Source: Bacillus kexueae (GTDB lineage Bacteria > Bacillota > Bacilli > Bacillales > Aeribacillaceae). From it: a stretch of DNA of 64,000 nt. Shown in pieces: positions 44,564-53,340 of the stretch. Location of the stretch: the NCBI RefSeq assembly GCF_022809095.1, contig NZ_JALAZE010000004.1, forward strand, positions 124,001 through 188,000, read 5' to 3'. Each line of letters begins with the position of its first letter. Within the stretch, counting starts at the first letter, position 1. Made by a program: the position numbers and the translations under genes. Under the pieces are notes generated by a model that saw only the letters and a list, made by a program, of their open reading frames with translations, had not been told where the DNA came from and ran no database searches.

Positions 44564-45235
44564 TCATCCCTCTTCCTTTCCATCCTTTGTTTCAAAGGTC
44601 TTGTAAATTCGCTTAATCCGTTTTAATTGAGGTGGAGTCAAATACGGTTCTCTTTTTTTCAAAACCGTTAAAAAAGCTGTTACATTCTCCTCCGTTACCG
44701 CCCTCATTGTACTTTCGGCGTGTTGAGGAACTTCTTTCGGTCGACACGTTTCCAAATGGTTTAAGAGAAAGGGAAAAATCTTTCTATTATTCGATTCATT
44801 CACTGATGCTAAGGTAGCAAGCGTAAATATTCCTTTATCGACGGTTATAACAGAACCTGTCTGAATAGCTGTGAAAATTGTACGTAAATGGTTCATCATC
44901 AATGAAGAAGATAAATGGGCCACCGTTGATAAAGCAGTCATCGCTCCCCATACCATTCGGTTATTTCGACTTTTAAGAAATGAAAGAAACGTTTCAGTTT
45001 CATGTTGAATCAGATGAGGGTTTCGTTTCCCAATCTCGTAAACTACTTTCATACAGTCCTGTTGTATTTTTTTATCTGGATTGTGCAAGTTTTGAATAAC
45101 CTCGTTAATCCCTTCTAAATCTTCGTATTTCACTAGTTGTTCTGCTAGTTCAATATTAGGCGCTTCGTCCTTTCGCCCTAACTGTGAAGATAACTGATTC
45201 AATCTCGTCAATGGAACCCCTCTTTTCTGCTTCAT
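44564..45235 (-). CDS. HEAT-repeat-like protein
   Basis: A 223-residue all-helical protein. Repeats of about 35-40 residues ('VIQNLHNPDKKIQQDCMKVV', 'LKSRNNRMVWGAMTALSTVA') suggest a HEAT-type scaffold for protein contacts. No catalytic motif. The start is uncertain: ATG 45235 has only a weak site (AAGAGC), and the frame stays open another 33 codons, overlapping the WYL regulator gene. It is placed between that regulator and the zinc-ribbon gene. Its job may be linked to them, which is inference from order alone. Confidence 0.62.
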   Translation of the reverse strand: MKQKRGVPLTRLNQLSSQLGRKDEAPNIELAEQLVKYEDLEGINEVIQNLHNPDKKIQQDCMKVVYEIGKRNPHLIQHETETFLSFLKSRNNRMVWGAMTALSTVAHLSSSLMMNHLRTIFTAIQTGSVITVDKGIFTLATLASVNESNNRKIFPFLLNHLETCRPKEVPQHAESTMRAVTEENVTAFLTVLKKREPYLTPPQLKRIKRIYKTFETKDGKEEG

Positions 45236-45281
45236 TGCTCTTATCGTACAGGATGAAATCGGACAACTGTCTGTCGTATTT

Positions 45282-46190
45282 TTAATAGAGATCATAAATT
45301 TTTTTCGCACGTTCTTTGAGCATATGTCGAACATGGTCCGGCTTTAATACTTCTACTTCGTCACCTAAGCTTAAAAGCATACGATAAATCCACTCATCTT
45401 CCGGAAATGTCTCGGTTAAATAAAATAAGCCGTCTTCACCAAACTGTAAATCTTCAAACTCGAAAAAATCCTCTAACTGGTTTAACGCGTGCTTTGAAAA
45501 TTTAAGTGTTAACGTCACTTCTTTCCCACCTTGGTGATACGACGGTATGGATGGAATATCTACATGCGTTGCGGCCTTTTCTTGAAGGACGTTGACCTCC
45601 CTCATTCTTCCTAGCTTAAACAGGCGAAAATCGTTTCGTAAAAGGCAGTACGCATAGACATACCACTTATTTAACTTCAAAAGCAAGGTAAGAGGCTCTA
45701 CCTTTCGAACAGAGTGATTTCCATTCATATCAATATAGGTAAACGACACAACACGTTGGGATTCAATGGCTTCTTTCAATATCTGAACTTTTTCCGATCG
45801 TTTTTCGGCTTTTCCCCATCCACTAAAGTCTAGTTGAATAGTTGAGCGTTTGTTTTGTCGGCTCGTAGCTTTTAGCACGTTCAGTTTATCGATAATGTGC
45901 TGAAGCTGTTGATCGCCATACGCCTTTAATACTCCGTTTAATGCTGTCATGAGAAGCTCATGTTCATCTTCTTTTAAAAAACCATTTCGGATTTTAAACT
46001 CTTTAACGATGCTGTACCCGCCATTTACTCCTTTCGTCGATACGATTGGAATCCCTGCCATATTGATCGAGTCCATATCTCGCTGAATGGTTCGCACCGA
46101 CACTTCAAACTCTTCAGCAAGTTCTCTTGCTGTTACTTGGTCTTTATTTAACAACTTCATGACAATCGCAAGTAATCGTTCTAATTTCAT
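45282..46190 (-). CDS. YafY-type WYL-domain transcriptional regulator
   Basis: A 302-residue regulator with an N-terminal HTH_11 winged helix (1-60, 'KDQVTARELAEEFEVSVRTI', 'QRDMDSINMAGIPI'), a central WYL domain (about 140-225; 'KWYVYAYCLLRNDFRLFKLG') and a WCX C-terminal part. WYL regulators often sense nucleic-acid or nucleotide ligands and control DNA-repair or defence genes. ATG 46190 is supported by AGGAGAAATAACG; the open frame upstream lacks a ribosome site. First gene of a three-gene operon with the HEAT-repeat and zinc-ribbon genes. Confidence 0.85.
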   Translation of the reverse strand: MKLERLLAIVMKLLNKDQVTARELAEEFEVSVRTIQRDMDSINMAGIPIVSTKGVNGGYSIVKEFKIRNGFLKEDEHELLMTALNGVLKAYGDQQLQHIIDKLNVLKATSRQNKRSTIQLDFSGWGKAEKRSEKVQILKEAIESQRVVSFTYIDMNGNHSVRKVEPLTLLLKLNKWYVYAYCLLRNDFRLFKLGRMREVNVLQEKAATHVDIPSIPSYHQGGKEVTLTLKFSKHALNQLEDFFEFEDLQFGEDGLFYLTETFPEDEWIYRMLLSLGDEVEVLKPDHVRHMLKERAKKIYDLY

Positions 46191-46345
46191 CGTTATTTCT
46201 CCTATTGTTTCGATCTTACCTTCTATTTTACCCAATGACTTTCTGTCGAGTAGGTGTTGAAAGCCAACGAAAAAAAGCATCTGACTTCTCGTGTAAGTCA
46301 AATGCTTTAAGACGTTCAAAAGTCTCTTGGTCGAAACCGAATTTT

Positions 46346-47848
46346 TCAACTATATGCAAGCTCGCGACTATGAAGCCCAAGCGTTTGCGCTGTTGTTCGT
46401 TCAATTTCTTTTAATAAGTTTGGATTGTCTACTAGCGATTCTCCGTAAGATGGAATCATTTCTCTAATTTTCGGCACCCAATCATGCATTTTATCTCCAA
46501 AGCAGCGTTCAATTACTTCAAGCATGACATGAACAGCCGTCGAAGCACCTGGTGATGCGCCGAGTAACGCAGCAATCGATCCATCGGCAGAACAGATCAC
46601 TTCTGTACCGAATTGAAGGGTACCTTTTCCGCCTGTTTCCGTATCTTTAATCACCTGTACACGTTGTCCTGCAACGACAATATCCCAATCCTCTAATTTT
46701 GCCGTGGGGATGAACTCGCGTAATTCTTCTAAACGCTTTTCGTTTGATAATAGAACTTGCTGAATGAGATACTTTGTCAGTGCCATTTCTTTGACACCGG
46801 CCGCAAGCATCGTCAGGACATTATTGACGTTAACAGAGCGAATTAAATCTAAATTCGATCCGTTCTTTAAAAACTTAGGTGAGAACCCTGCAAACGGTCC
46901 GAACAGTAACGACTTTTTGTTGTCGATATAACGCGTATCAAGATGCGGGACTGACATCGGTGGAGCTCCCACCTTCGCTTTCCCATATACTTTGGCGTGA
47001 TGTTTTTCGACTACCTCTGGATTATTACAAACCATAAATAGCCCGCTTACTGGGAAGCCACCGATGTTTTTAGACTCCGGAATGCCCGTCTTTTGAAGTA
47101 ATGGCAAGCTTCCCCCTCCAGCACCAATAAACACGAACTTCGCCATATGATACTCTACTTCGCCACTTTCAAGATTTTTCACCTTAAGCTCCCACGAACC
47201 ATCTGCATTTCGCTTCATGTTTTCAACGGAATGCTTATAGTGAACCTCTACATTTTGTTTCTGTAAATGTTCAAACAAAAGACGTGTTAAAGCACCAAAA
47301 TTGACATCCGTTCCTGAGTCGATTTTGGTCGCTGCGATCGGTTCTGCCGATTCACGCCCTTCCATCATTAGCGGAATCCACTCTTTTAGCCTTTCACGGT
47401 CTTCTGTAAATTCCATTCCTTGAAACAATGGATGATTCACAAGCGCATCGAAACGCTTCTTTAAGAATTGAACATTTTCTTCCCCTTGAACAATGCTCAT
47501 ATGCGGAATCGGACGAATAAAATCCTCTGCTCGTGGAATTAATCCAGCATTCACAAGATACGACCAAAATTGCCGCGAAACGTGGAACTGCTCATTGATT
47601 TTAATCGCTTTAGTCACATCAATTGAGCCATCGGACTTCTCTGGTGTGTAATTCAATTCACACAAAGCAGCATGGCCTGTCCCAGCATTATTCCATTCGT
47701 TTGAGCTCTCCTCCCCTGCTTTCGGGAGCTTCTCAAACACCTTAATCTCCCACTCTGGTGCCAATTCTTTTAGTAAAGTCCCCAAAGTCGCGCTCATAAC
47801 ACCAGCACCAATTAATATTACATCTGTTTTATGAAGCATTTTGTTCAT
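46346..47848 (-). CDS. mqo: Malate:quinone oxidoreductase
   Basis: FAD-dependent peripheral membrane enzyme of 500 residues that oxidises malate to oxaloacetate and passes electrons to menaquinone, a TCA-cycle and respiratory step. The FAD motif '[20 protein letters not shown]' is at residues 9-28; '[19 protein letters not shown]' (near 52) and '[20 protein letters not shown]' (near 408) are Mqo landmarks. ATG 47848 follows GGGGAAGG; the frame extends 26 codons upstream without a site. Single gene. It would feed electrons to the same quinone pool used by the qox oxidase. Confidence 0.93.
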   Translation of the reverse strand: MNKMLHKTDVILIGAGVMSATLGTLLKELAPEWEIKVFEKLPKAGEESSNEWNNAGTGHAALCELNYTPEKSDGSIDVTKAIKINEQFHVSRQFWSYLVNAGLIPRAEDFIRPIPHMSIVQGEENVQFLKKRFDALVNHPLFQGMEFTEDRERLKEWIPLMMEGRESAEPIAATKIDSGTDVNFGALTRLLFEHLQKQNVEVHYKHSVENMKRNADGSWELKVKNLESGEVEYHMAKFVFIGAGGGSLPLLQKTGIPESKNIGGFPVSGLFMVCNNPEVVEKHHAKVYGKAKVGAPPMSVPHLDTRYIDNKKSLLFGPFAGFSPKFLKNGSNLDLIRSVNVNNVLTMLAAGVKEMALTKYLIQQVLLSNEKRLEELREFIPTAKLEDWDIVVAGQRVQVIKDTETGGKGTLQFGTEVICSADGSIAALLGASPGASTAVHVMLEVIERCFGDKMHDWVPKIREMIPSYGESLVDNPNLLKEIERTTAQTLGLHSRELAYS

Positions 47849-48245
47849 TTTGACCTTCCCCTTATCCCCTATTGTTGTCAAAAATGTAGGTATTCCTACT
47901 TTATATATCACAAAAACAAAGTGCAACTTATGAACACAACACTACTCTATTCTATTTTACTATTTCACCAGATATTTTTTTATACTATTATCTAAAAATT
48001 ATAAACTATTTAAAAGTAGTAAAAAAGTGTAATTTTCATCCACGGTAAAAGGGAAAGAAAAAAATCCCTTTCAAAAGCAACGAGCTATGTGGACATTTTC
48101 CCACAAAAATGAAATTCTTTTGGAAGGTTGGGAAGGCAAGGGCATGAGAGACTAAAACTTCCAAGTATAGATATTATAAAAGATTGAATTCTAACGTATT
48201 CTATCGTCTTCCAGTTAAAATGAAAAACATCACCTGTTTATATTT
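47849..48245. other. Intergenic region upstream of mqo
   Basis: About 400 AT-rich bases. A small A/T-rich hairpin (GGGA...TCCC near 48050-48070) may end the leftward GNAT transcript. No gene or clear operator seen. Confidence 0.35.
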
Positions 48246-49067
48246 TCACCGCCCTTGTATTTCCTTAATACTTCTCCCACCTAGAAAGGCATGACCGGTC
48301 TGTAAAGTTCGTATTGTAGTAAATCCGTAACGACTATAAACCTTTTCCACTTTTTCATTGATTGGGTGAACCCATAGTTTTTCTAGTTGTAGTCTTTTAG
48401 CTTCTCTCTGTATATGCTGTAACAATAAGCCAATTAATCCTTTTCCTCTATACTCTTCGACTGTGGCGACACTTTCTATTCTCCCTTGATTCCCGTGAAC
48501 GAATAAACACGCAGTGGAACAAGGTTTTCCGTTATATTTTAGAAGATAATGGGTATAACGTTCATCATTAAATTCGGTTTCAAACGCCTTTTCGCGAACC
48601 GCTTTTCCACCAAACTCATTAATCTGACACTCAACCGATAAAGCTTCATGATAATTCTTACTGGTTACTTTCTCTATCGTGACATCATTATTCGTTGGTA
48701 ACGATATGATTTCATTTGACCAAAGCTGAATTGGCTGCGCAAAATCTTCAAACTGAAATCCCTTCTCTTTTAGTTTCGCAACAAAACTCGTTAAAGACTC
48801 AAGATTATATAAATAAAACCTTGGAATCACATTCAAACCTTCATAAAATGAGATGACCTCATCGATTACTTTCTCAGGATTTTCAGGCTGTTTACTTATA
48901 TGGGCGTGGTTGGCATCGTAATAGTCTGGTTGGTCCTCGTTCCAAAATAAAACACCCCACGGTTGATCCTTTTTATTGGAAAAGGACTGTAAAAGTGCAA
49001 AATCTAACTCTTCAATTTGTTTTATTAAACTTATTTCATCTCCTACTTTTCCTGTTTGTTTATTCAT
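48246..49067 (-). CDS. GNAT-family N-acetyltransferase
   Basis: A 273-residue protein with a C-terminal GNAT domain (about 130-265). The acetyl-CoA loop is 'VEEYRGKGLIGLLLQHIQRE' (near 205), followed by 'LEKLWVHPINEKVEKVYSRYGF'. The N-terminal half is poorly conserved. The acceptor is unknown. ATG 49067 follows AAAGGGGATTGGTGG. A diverged partial copy of its N-terminal part is present at 52243-52420 on the other side of the accessory segment. An rlmH-like att sequence lies 33-52 bases upstream of its start. Confidence 0.82.
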   Translation of the reverse strand: MNKQTGKVGDEISLIKQIEELDFALLQSFSNKKDQPWGVLFWNEDQPDYYDANHAHISKQPENPEKVIDEVISFYEGLNVIPRFYLYNLESLTSFVAKLKEKGFQFEDFAQPIQLWSNEIISLPTNNDVTIEKVTSKNYHEALSVECQINEFGGKAVREKAFETEFNDERYTHYLLKYNGKPCSTACLFVHGNQGRIESVATVEEYRGKGLIGLLLQHIQREAKRLQLEKLWVHPINEKVEKVYSRYGFTTIRTLQTGHAFLGGRSIKEIQGR

Positions 49068-49099
49068 AATCCACCAATCCCCTTTAACCATATTATTTG

Positions 49100-49119
49100 T
49101 ATTTATGATACCGTTTCCC
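49100..49119. other. Second copy of the rlmH 3'-end sequence (candidate attachment site)
   Basis: Matches 18 of 20 bases with the rlmH terminus at 52829-52848, in the same orientation, including 12 identical bases TATTTATGATAC. It marks the left edge of the AT-rich accessory segment. Confidence 0.5.
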
Positions 49120-49216
49120 ATTGTTTATATAAAGATTTGGACACATGATTCTCTCTTCAGATTTCACTCCAATAAATGAGCGTTGAATGTCACTTACTTA
49201 TATACCGACACACACG

Positions 49217-49256
49217 AAAACCCAATCCTAGACATCGTGGCTAGAATTGGGCTTTA
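49217..49256 (-). terminator. Terminator of the small membrane protein gene
   Basis: On the minus strand AAAGCCCAATTCTAG, loop, CTAGGATTGGGTTTT. Confidence 0.7.
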
Positions 49257-49326
49257 AAAGGAACTTTAGCTATACCCTCTCTAAAGCATTAGAAGTTTTC
49301 TTTTAGGTTGCTCATTTTCTTTACTT

Positions 49327-49674
49327 CTAAGTAGATTGTGTTTTTCTAAGTATTGATAGTTTGATAAAAAGATTGAAACAAGTCATAATCATCAACAGAT
49401 ATAAAAAGAAAATGCTTCTTTCTTGAAATAGATAAACGATTGCACTCCCCATTAAAGGTGCAAATCCTACTGCTATATCTAATAAAACCAAAAATATATT
49501 TTCAGTTTGCACATAAGTTTTAACCATCTTTACCTTTTGATTTATAAACATGTACAGAAACCATATCGTTAAAAGTAAAAAAAAGTAATTATGTGGTGAG
49601 CTTTCTTTTTGGAAAACATAAAAACATACTGGTGAAATGATCAAGAAAAAATAAGCCGATATTTTATCTTTCAT
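49327..49674 (-). CDS. Small membrane protein, unknown
   Basis: A 115-residue protein with four predicted membrane segments (about 8-22, 28-45, 58-80, 88-106) and no recognisable motif. ATG 49674 is supported by GGAGGG 8 bases upstream. The gene is AT-rich like the accessory segment that contains it and has its own terminator. No family could be assigned. Confidence 0.6.
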   Translation of the reverse strand: MKDKISAYFFLIISPVCFYVFQKESSPHNYFFLLLTIWFLYMFINQKVKMVKTYVQTENIFLVLLDIAVGFAPLMGSAIVYLFQERSIFFLYLLMIMTCFNLFIKLSILRKTQST

Positions 49675-49737
49675 ACAGGAACCCTCCGGTATTGTTTAGT
49701 GCAAAAATTAAATGCATAGCAATGCAACTTTTCAATG

Positions 49738-49890
49738 CAGATAATTGCAATTTAAAATACACGATCATAGAAGCACGATTTAATATGGACAAGAGAACAT
49801 GATAGCCCCCTAACGGCAGAGCTAGACCCCTTGAAAAGTCTGGTCTTCTGGCAGATAATCATGTTTCGAAGAGGTGGTTGCAATTATCTG
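49738..49890. mobile_element. 153-bp inverted-repeat element (MITE-like or structured RNA)
   Basis: Flanked by perfect 13-bp inverted repeats CAGATAATTGCAA / TTGCAATTATCTG. Inside are a second pair AACATGAT / ATCATGTT (49796-49803, 49858-49865) and a third AGAC...GTCT near 49832-49840, so the whole folds into one long branched hairpin. No ORF, no promoter-like boxes recognised. Confidence 0.5.
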
Positions 49891-50000
49891 TACTCTAGGT
49901 TTGCAAAATACAGTTGTTGATTTGACCACCTTGATTGTCATTCAAATAATAATTATTATCTTTTATGTAATTTAAAAGGTATTTTTAACACCAAGAACTT

Positions 50001-50444
50001 TTAAAAAGCTATACCCTCTATTTCTAGAGTCTCTTCCTTTATGAACTGTTCGAGCTGTCTAGCTAAATCATCAATTTGATTTATTTCAGTTAGTAAGTAA
50101 AAGTTAGAGCATATGTTATATGGTGGTTGCTTCTTATTGTCTACATTCACTTCAATCCCGACAATACCTCTTCTTTCATGCAGAAAAAACCTTAATGATA
50201 GAAAATGTGTAGTGCTCTCTGTTTCATGTCCTGTTATCAGGTAAACTCATGTTTTCCTAGCTGATTTGAAAAATTAATGATACCTTCTCGAAGTTCATCT
50301 AAACATGCGTTATCTAAATATATATCAAGATTTATTGTACAATCATTGCCCTTAAGCTCTAGGTTAACCTCAAAAAAATCAACATCTGTCCATATTTTTG
50401 TTATTTTAATCTTGAAATCGCCATAAACAACACCATTTTTTCAT
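50001..50444 (-). pseudogene. Frameshifted small gene of unknown family
   Basis: On the minus strand an ATG at 50444 behind AAAGGT leads, after a shift in an A6 tract, to 'VVYGDFKIKITKIWTDVDFF' and 'LDELREGIINFSNQLGKHEF'. It then needs a second shift near 50240 to continue as 'ITGHETESTTHFLSLRFFLH', ending 'EQFIKEETLEIEGIAF' at 50001. Together about 145 residues, giving a complete small protein of the kind annotated as hypothetical or immunity-like. Two frameshifts mean it is probably dead, unless the sequence has errors. Confidence 0.6.
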
Positions 50445-50891
50445 TTTTTACCTTTTTTTGATTTTATAATATTTTGGCTTGGGATATCTTTATTTTTATT
50501 ACCAATGAACCTTTTATTCATACAACTGCTATTTTCAAGTATCACGTCCTAATAAGATAAACATATTAATCAACAATGGAAGTGATTTTATTAAATGTAG
50601 AATTCAAAACTAATAATTATCCTAGTTACATCGCATTCTTACATCTAAAAACCGTTGATTAAAGTAAGTCATATCCCATGTGATATGTGATGTTATATTA
50701 GTTAAGAATTCATAGATTAATGGAAATTTTTGACATATACGTGTTCTATATATTGGTAAGAATCCTAAATTAAGATTACTAAATAATTTTTGTGTTAATT
50801 TACTGTTTGTGTATATTTTTGGTAATATATTAAACGGAATGTTTTTTCTTTAATAGTTCATGAAATTCTATGCGATAAAGGAGTATAACAG
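50445..50891. other. AT-rich spacer in accessory segment
   Basis: About 450 bases upstream of the 443-residue protein gene. No gene seen; it should contain its promoter. Confidence 0.4.
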
Positions 50892-52223
50892 ATGACTAAT
50901 TACATTAATGATACCTTTATCAACAACCCTGTTTTTAAGACAATTTACAGTCTCTTACTATATATTAGTAATCAATTTGACAACTTTATTATAATACTTC
51001 TATTACAGTATTTTGTTCTTTACACAATATTAAAAATTTCTTTATTTATCATTGGAAAGTTAATATCTAATTTGAACGAAAACATAAAAAAAGGTTATAA
51101 AAAACTGGTTAGAGGGCGAAAAATAACAACCGTTAAGATATTATCTGAGGTGTATTACTTAATAGATAGGAATTTGACTATAATATCATACAATGCGTTT
51201 CCTTGTTTTAACAAAAATATTTTAAAAAGTCCTATTAGTATCCTAAGAGCTTTAAAAAATTTCTTAATAACACCTTTCAAATTTACATTGTCCAATATAC
51301 TAATATGGATTACACTATTAACTTATTTTAAATACGATTTTTTTTCAGACACTAAACTAGAGTCTATTCTATCAACACTAAGTGAAATCGACTATAAATA
51401 TGTTAATACCTTATTAAATACCACCCTAATATTAATATCGTTTATAATCATCATAGTGTTTCGCTCACCTCATATCCAAGCAAGCGCTAAAAAAACAGCG
51501 TATGAAGAAATGTTTAAAGTAGTTTTCTTCCAACAATCGATTATTACATCAAATTTAAGTAAAATTCTCTATAAGTACAATAAAAACATTAATCTATTAG
51601 AGAAAAACATTGATTATTTAACCCAATCATTTTGCAGAGAAATATCCGACAATAAATATGTTTGGATAAACAAAAAGTTAGAGAAAAATGACAGAGGAAG
51701 GAACTTTAGATTTAGTTGTAAAGAATTGTTTTCAGACTTTGAATGTTTTAAAGAAGAGTACAATAAAATTTGGGAATCATTGCTTGAAATCAATACCTAT
51801 AAGTTTCAAAAAGTCTTTTTTGAGATAAATAAAAAGTCCATATTTGAACTTATTGAATTAGGCATATATCCTGAATCAAAAAAAGACCCTGATACATTTC
51901 TTATTAACAAAAGCTCTTTAGAGAGGATATACAATAATCACATTAAAAATTATTCTTATATACAGTCTTACTTTCAAGAATCATTAGATTATCAAAATCC
52001 TGAAGAATCATTTAAAAATACAACTAATTTGGCATTTCTCTCTTATGAGAAAAATTTAAAAATAAAAGAAGTTGAACTAGAAAATGCCATATTAAGTTTT
52101 CGTATAGACCTTGAATTGTTAATTGAGGAATCTATTTATAATTATATTATTGCTTCACAACTGCTAATATATTTAGAAAATAAAAGTGTTCTCAAATTAA
52201 AAGACTGGCTACTAACTAAATAA
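50892..52223 (+). CDS. Unrecognised 443-residue membrane protein of the accessory segment
   Basis: Three hydrophobic stretches (about residues 30-58, 128-146 and 173-192) are followed by a long cytosolic helical region (200-443) rich in Asn, Lys, Ile and Glu with no known catalytic motif. The N-terminal part contains a basic loop 'NIKKGYKKLVRGRKITT'. Base composition is far more AT-rich than the flanking core genes and codon use favours A/T endings, consistent with acquisition. A site AAAGGAG precedes ATG 50892. It is the only intact sizeable gene between the two rlmH-like sites and so the likely cargo; a defence or toxin-related role is possible but nothing in the sequence proves it. Confidence 0.75.
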   Translation: MTNYINDTFINNPVFKTIYSLLLYISNQFDNFIIILLLQYFVLYTILKISLFIIGKLISNLNENIKKGYKKLVRGRKITTVKILSEVYYLIDRNLTIISYNAFPCFNKNILKSPISILRALKNFLITPFKFTLSNILIWITLLTYFKYDFFSDTKLESILSTLSEIDYKYVNTLLNTTLILISFIIIIVFRSPHIQASAKKTAYEEMFKVVFFQQSIITSNLSKILYKYNKNINLLEKNIDYLTQSFCREISDNKYVWINKKLEKNDRGRNFRFSCKELFSDFECFKEEYNKIWESLLEINTYKFQKVFFEINKKSIFELIELGIYPESKKDPDTFLINKSSLERIYNNHIKNYSYIQSYFQESLDYQNPEESFKNTTNLAFLSYEKNLKIKEVELENAILSFRIDLELLIEESIYNYIIASQLLIYLENKSVLKLKDWLLTK

Positions 52224-52242
52224 TTTAAATTTAGAATTAGTC

Positions 52243-52420
52243 TTTATAAAATGAGATGACCTTATCAATTACTTTTTTAGGAGTTTCAGGTAGTTTACTC
52301 ACATGGGAATGATTAGCTTCATAATAGTCTAGTTGGTGCCCGTTCCAAAAATAAGTTCCCCATGTTTAATCTTTTTTATTGGAAATGAATATAAAAGTGC
52401 ATTTTGTCTCTTACTTTTCC
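52243..52420 (-). pseudogene. Decayed partial copy of the GNAT gene N-terminus
   Basis: Aligns over about 165 bases at roughly three-quarters identity with 48841-49005 of the intact GNAT gene, then jumps to the part near its start codon (CTTACTTTTCC against CCTACTTTTCC). It has stops and frameshifts and is only about a quarter of the gene. Confidence 0.78.
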
Positions 52421-52471
52421 AAATTTTCTTTTTATGGTGCGATTCAACGTGGCTATTTATGTTTATTGCAA

Positions 52472-52524
52472 AATAAAAGTGCAGAGCTTTGCAAAGAAAA
52501 AATGCAGAGAACTGCACTTTATTA
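52472..52524. terminator. Hairpin in accessory segment
   Basis: AAAGTGCAG / CTGCACTTT arms with further pairing inside (CTTTGCAAAG). It may end the rightward transcript of the 443-residue protein gene. Confidence 0.4.
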
Positions 52525-52827
52525 ATAAATAAAAAAAGCCTTGCCAGTCACCCCAAGTCCCTCTACTGTAATTGGTGTCGAATCAATACATAGTGGAGGT
52601 TTAGAAAGGATGCCAGCAATGTCTGATAATCGAAAAAATACCAAAGCAAGTGAAGAAAAACGGCTCGTTTTTCTCCACTTGTTTCATTTTAGGGACTTAT
52701 CTGACATATCTGTTTGATAAATATAACATCAACTCAGCCCACTTATTAAACTTCAGGCTTAATAAATTTAAATAGGACGCTATTTCGTAAATAACCTTTC
52801 GTTAGTAATAAAGATTAACAACCTCAT
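52525..52827. other. Spacer between accessory segment and rlmH
   Basis: No intact gene. 52640-52715 resembles the tail of repeat R2 ('AGGGACTTATCTGACAT'). A short open stretch at about 52541-52620 has no recognisable product. Confidence 0.4.
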
Positions 52828-53307
52828 TTATTTATGATACGGTTCCCCCCGATTAATCCTAAACGCCCGATACACCTGCTCCAATAGAATTAATCTCATC
52901 AACTGGTGCGGGAATGTCATTTTGCTGAATGAGAGTGCTTCGTTTGCTCGTTTCATAACAGAAGAGCTGAGGCCGAGTGAGCCGCCGATGACGAAGGCGA
53001 TTTTGCTTTTGCCGTATGTGGCGAGTTTATCTAATGAGTCGGCGAGTTCTTCGGATGTTTTCATTTTTCCTTCGATTGCAAGGGCAATGACGTGTGTGTC
53101 TGGACTGATCTTTGAAAGGATTCGCTCGCCTTCTTTTTGTTTTACTTGTTCCATTTCTTGTTCGCTTAATGTTTCCGGTGCTTTTTCATCCGGTAGTTCA
53201 ATGATGTCGACTTTCGCATACGGTGATAAGCGTTTTAGAAATTCGTTGATGCCTTGTTTTAAATATTTTTCTTTTAATTTTCCGATCGTGATGATTTGGA
53301 TGTTCAT
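52828..53307 (-). CDS. rlmH: 23S rRNA (pseudouridine1915-N3)-methyltransferase
   Basis: SPOUT-class methyltransferase of 159 residues that methylates pseudouridine 1915 in helix 69 of 23S rRNA using S-adenosylmethionine. '[17 protein letters not shown]' (near 105) is the SAM-binding knot and '[20 protein letters not shown]' (near 131) the conserved helix; it ends RGEPYHK as is usual. B. subtilis calls this yydA. Its last codons contain the sequence repeated at 49100. In staphylococci the same 3' end is the SCCmec insertion site. Confidence 0.96.
   Translation of the reverse strand: MNIQIITIGKLKEKYLKQGINEFLKRLSPYAKVDIIELPDEKAPETLSEQEMEQVKQKEGERILSKISPDTHVIALAIEGKMKTSEELADSLDKLATYGKSKIAFVIGGSLGLSSSVMKRANEALSFSKMTFPHQLMRLILLEQVYRAFRINRGEPYHK
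52829..52848. other. rlmH 3'-end att-like sequence
   Basis: Last codons and stop of rlmH; 18 of 20 bases are repeated in direct orientation at 49100-49119. It contains TATCATAA on the rlmH strand, the core of the known SCC attachment site in Staphylococcus. Confidence 0.5.
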
Positions 53308-53340
53308 GTTTCTACCTCCGAGTTACGTTTCCCCTTTATA

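Noticed and set aside
49100-52848. Complete SCC-type element
   Set aside because: No ccrA, ccrB, ccrC or other recombinase gene and no intact second cargo gene; only att-like repeats and cargo are seen.
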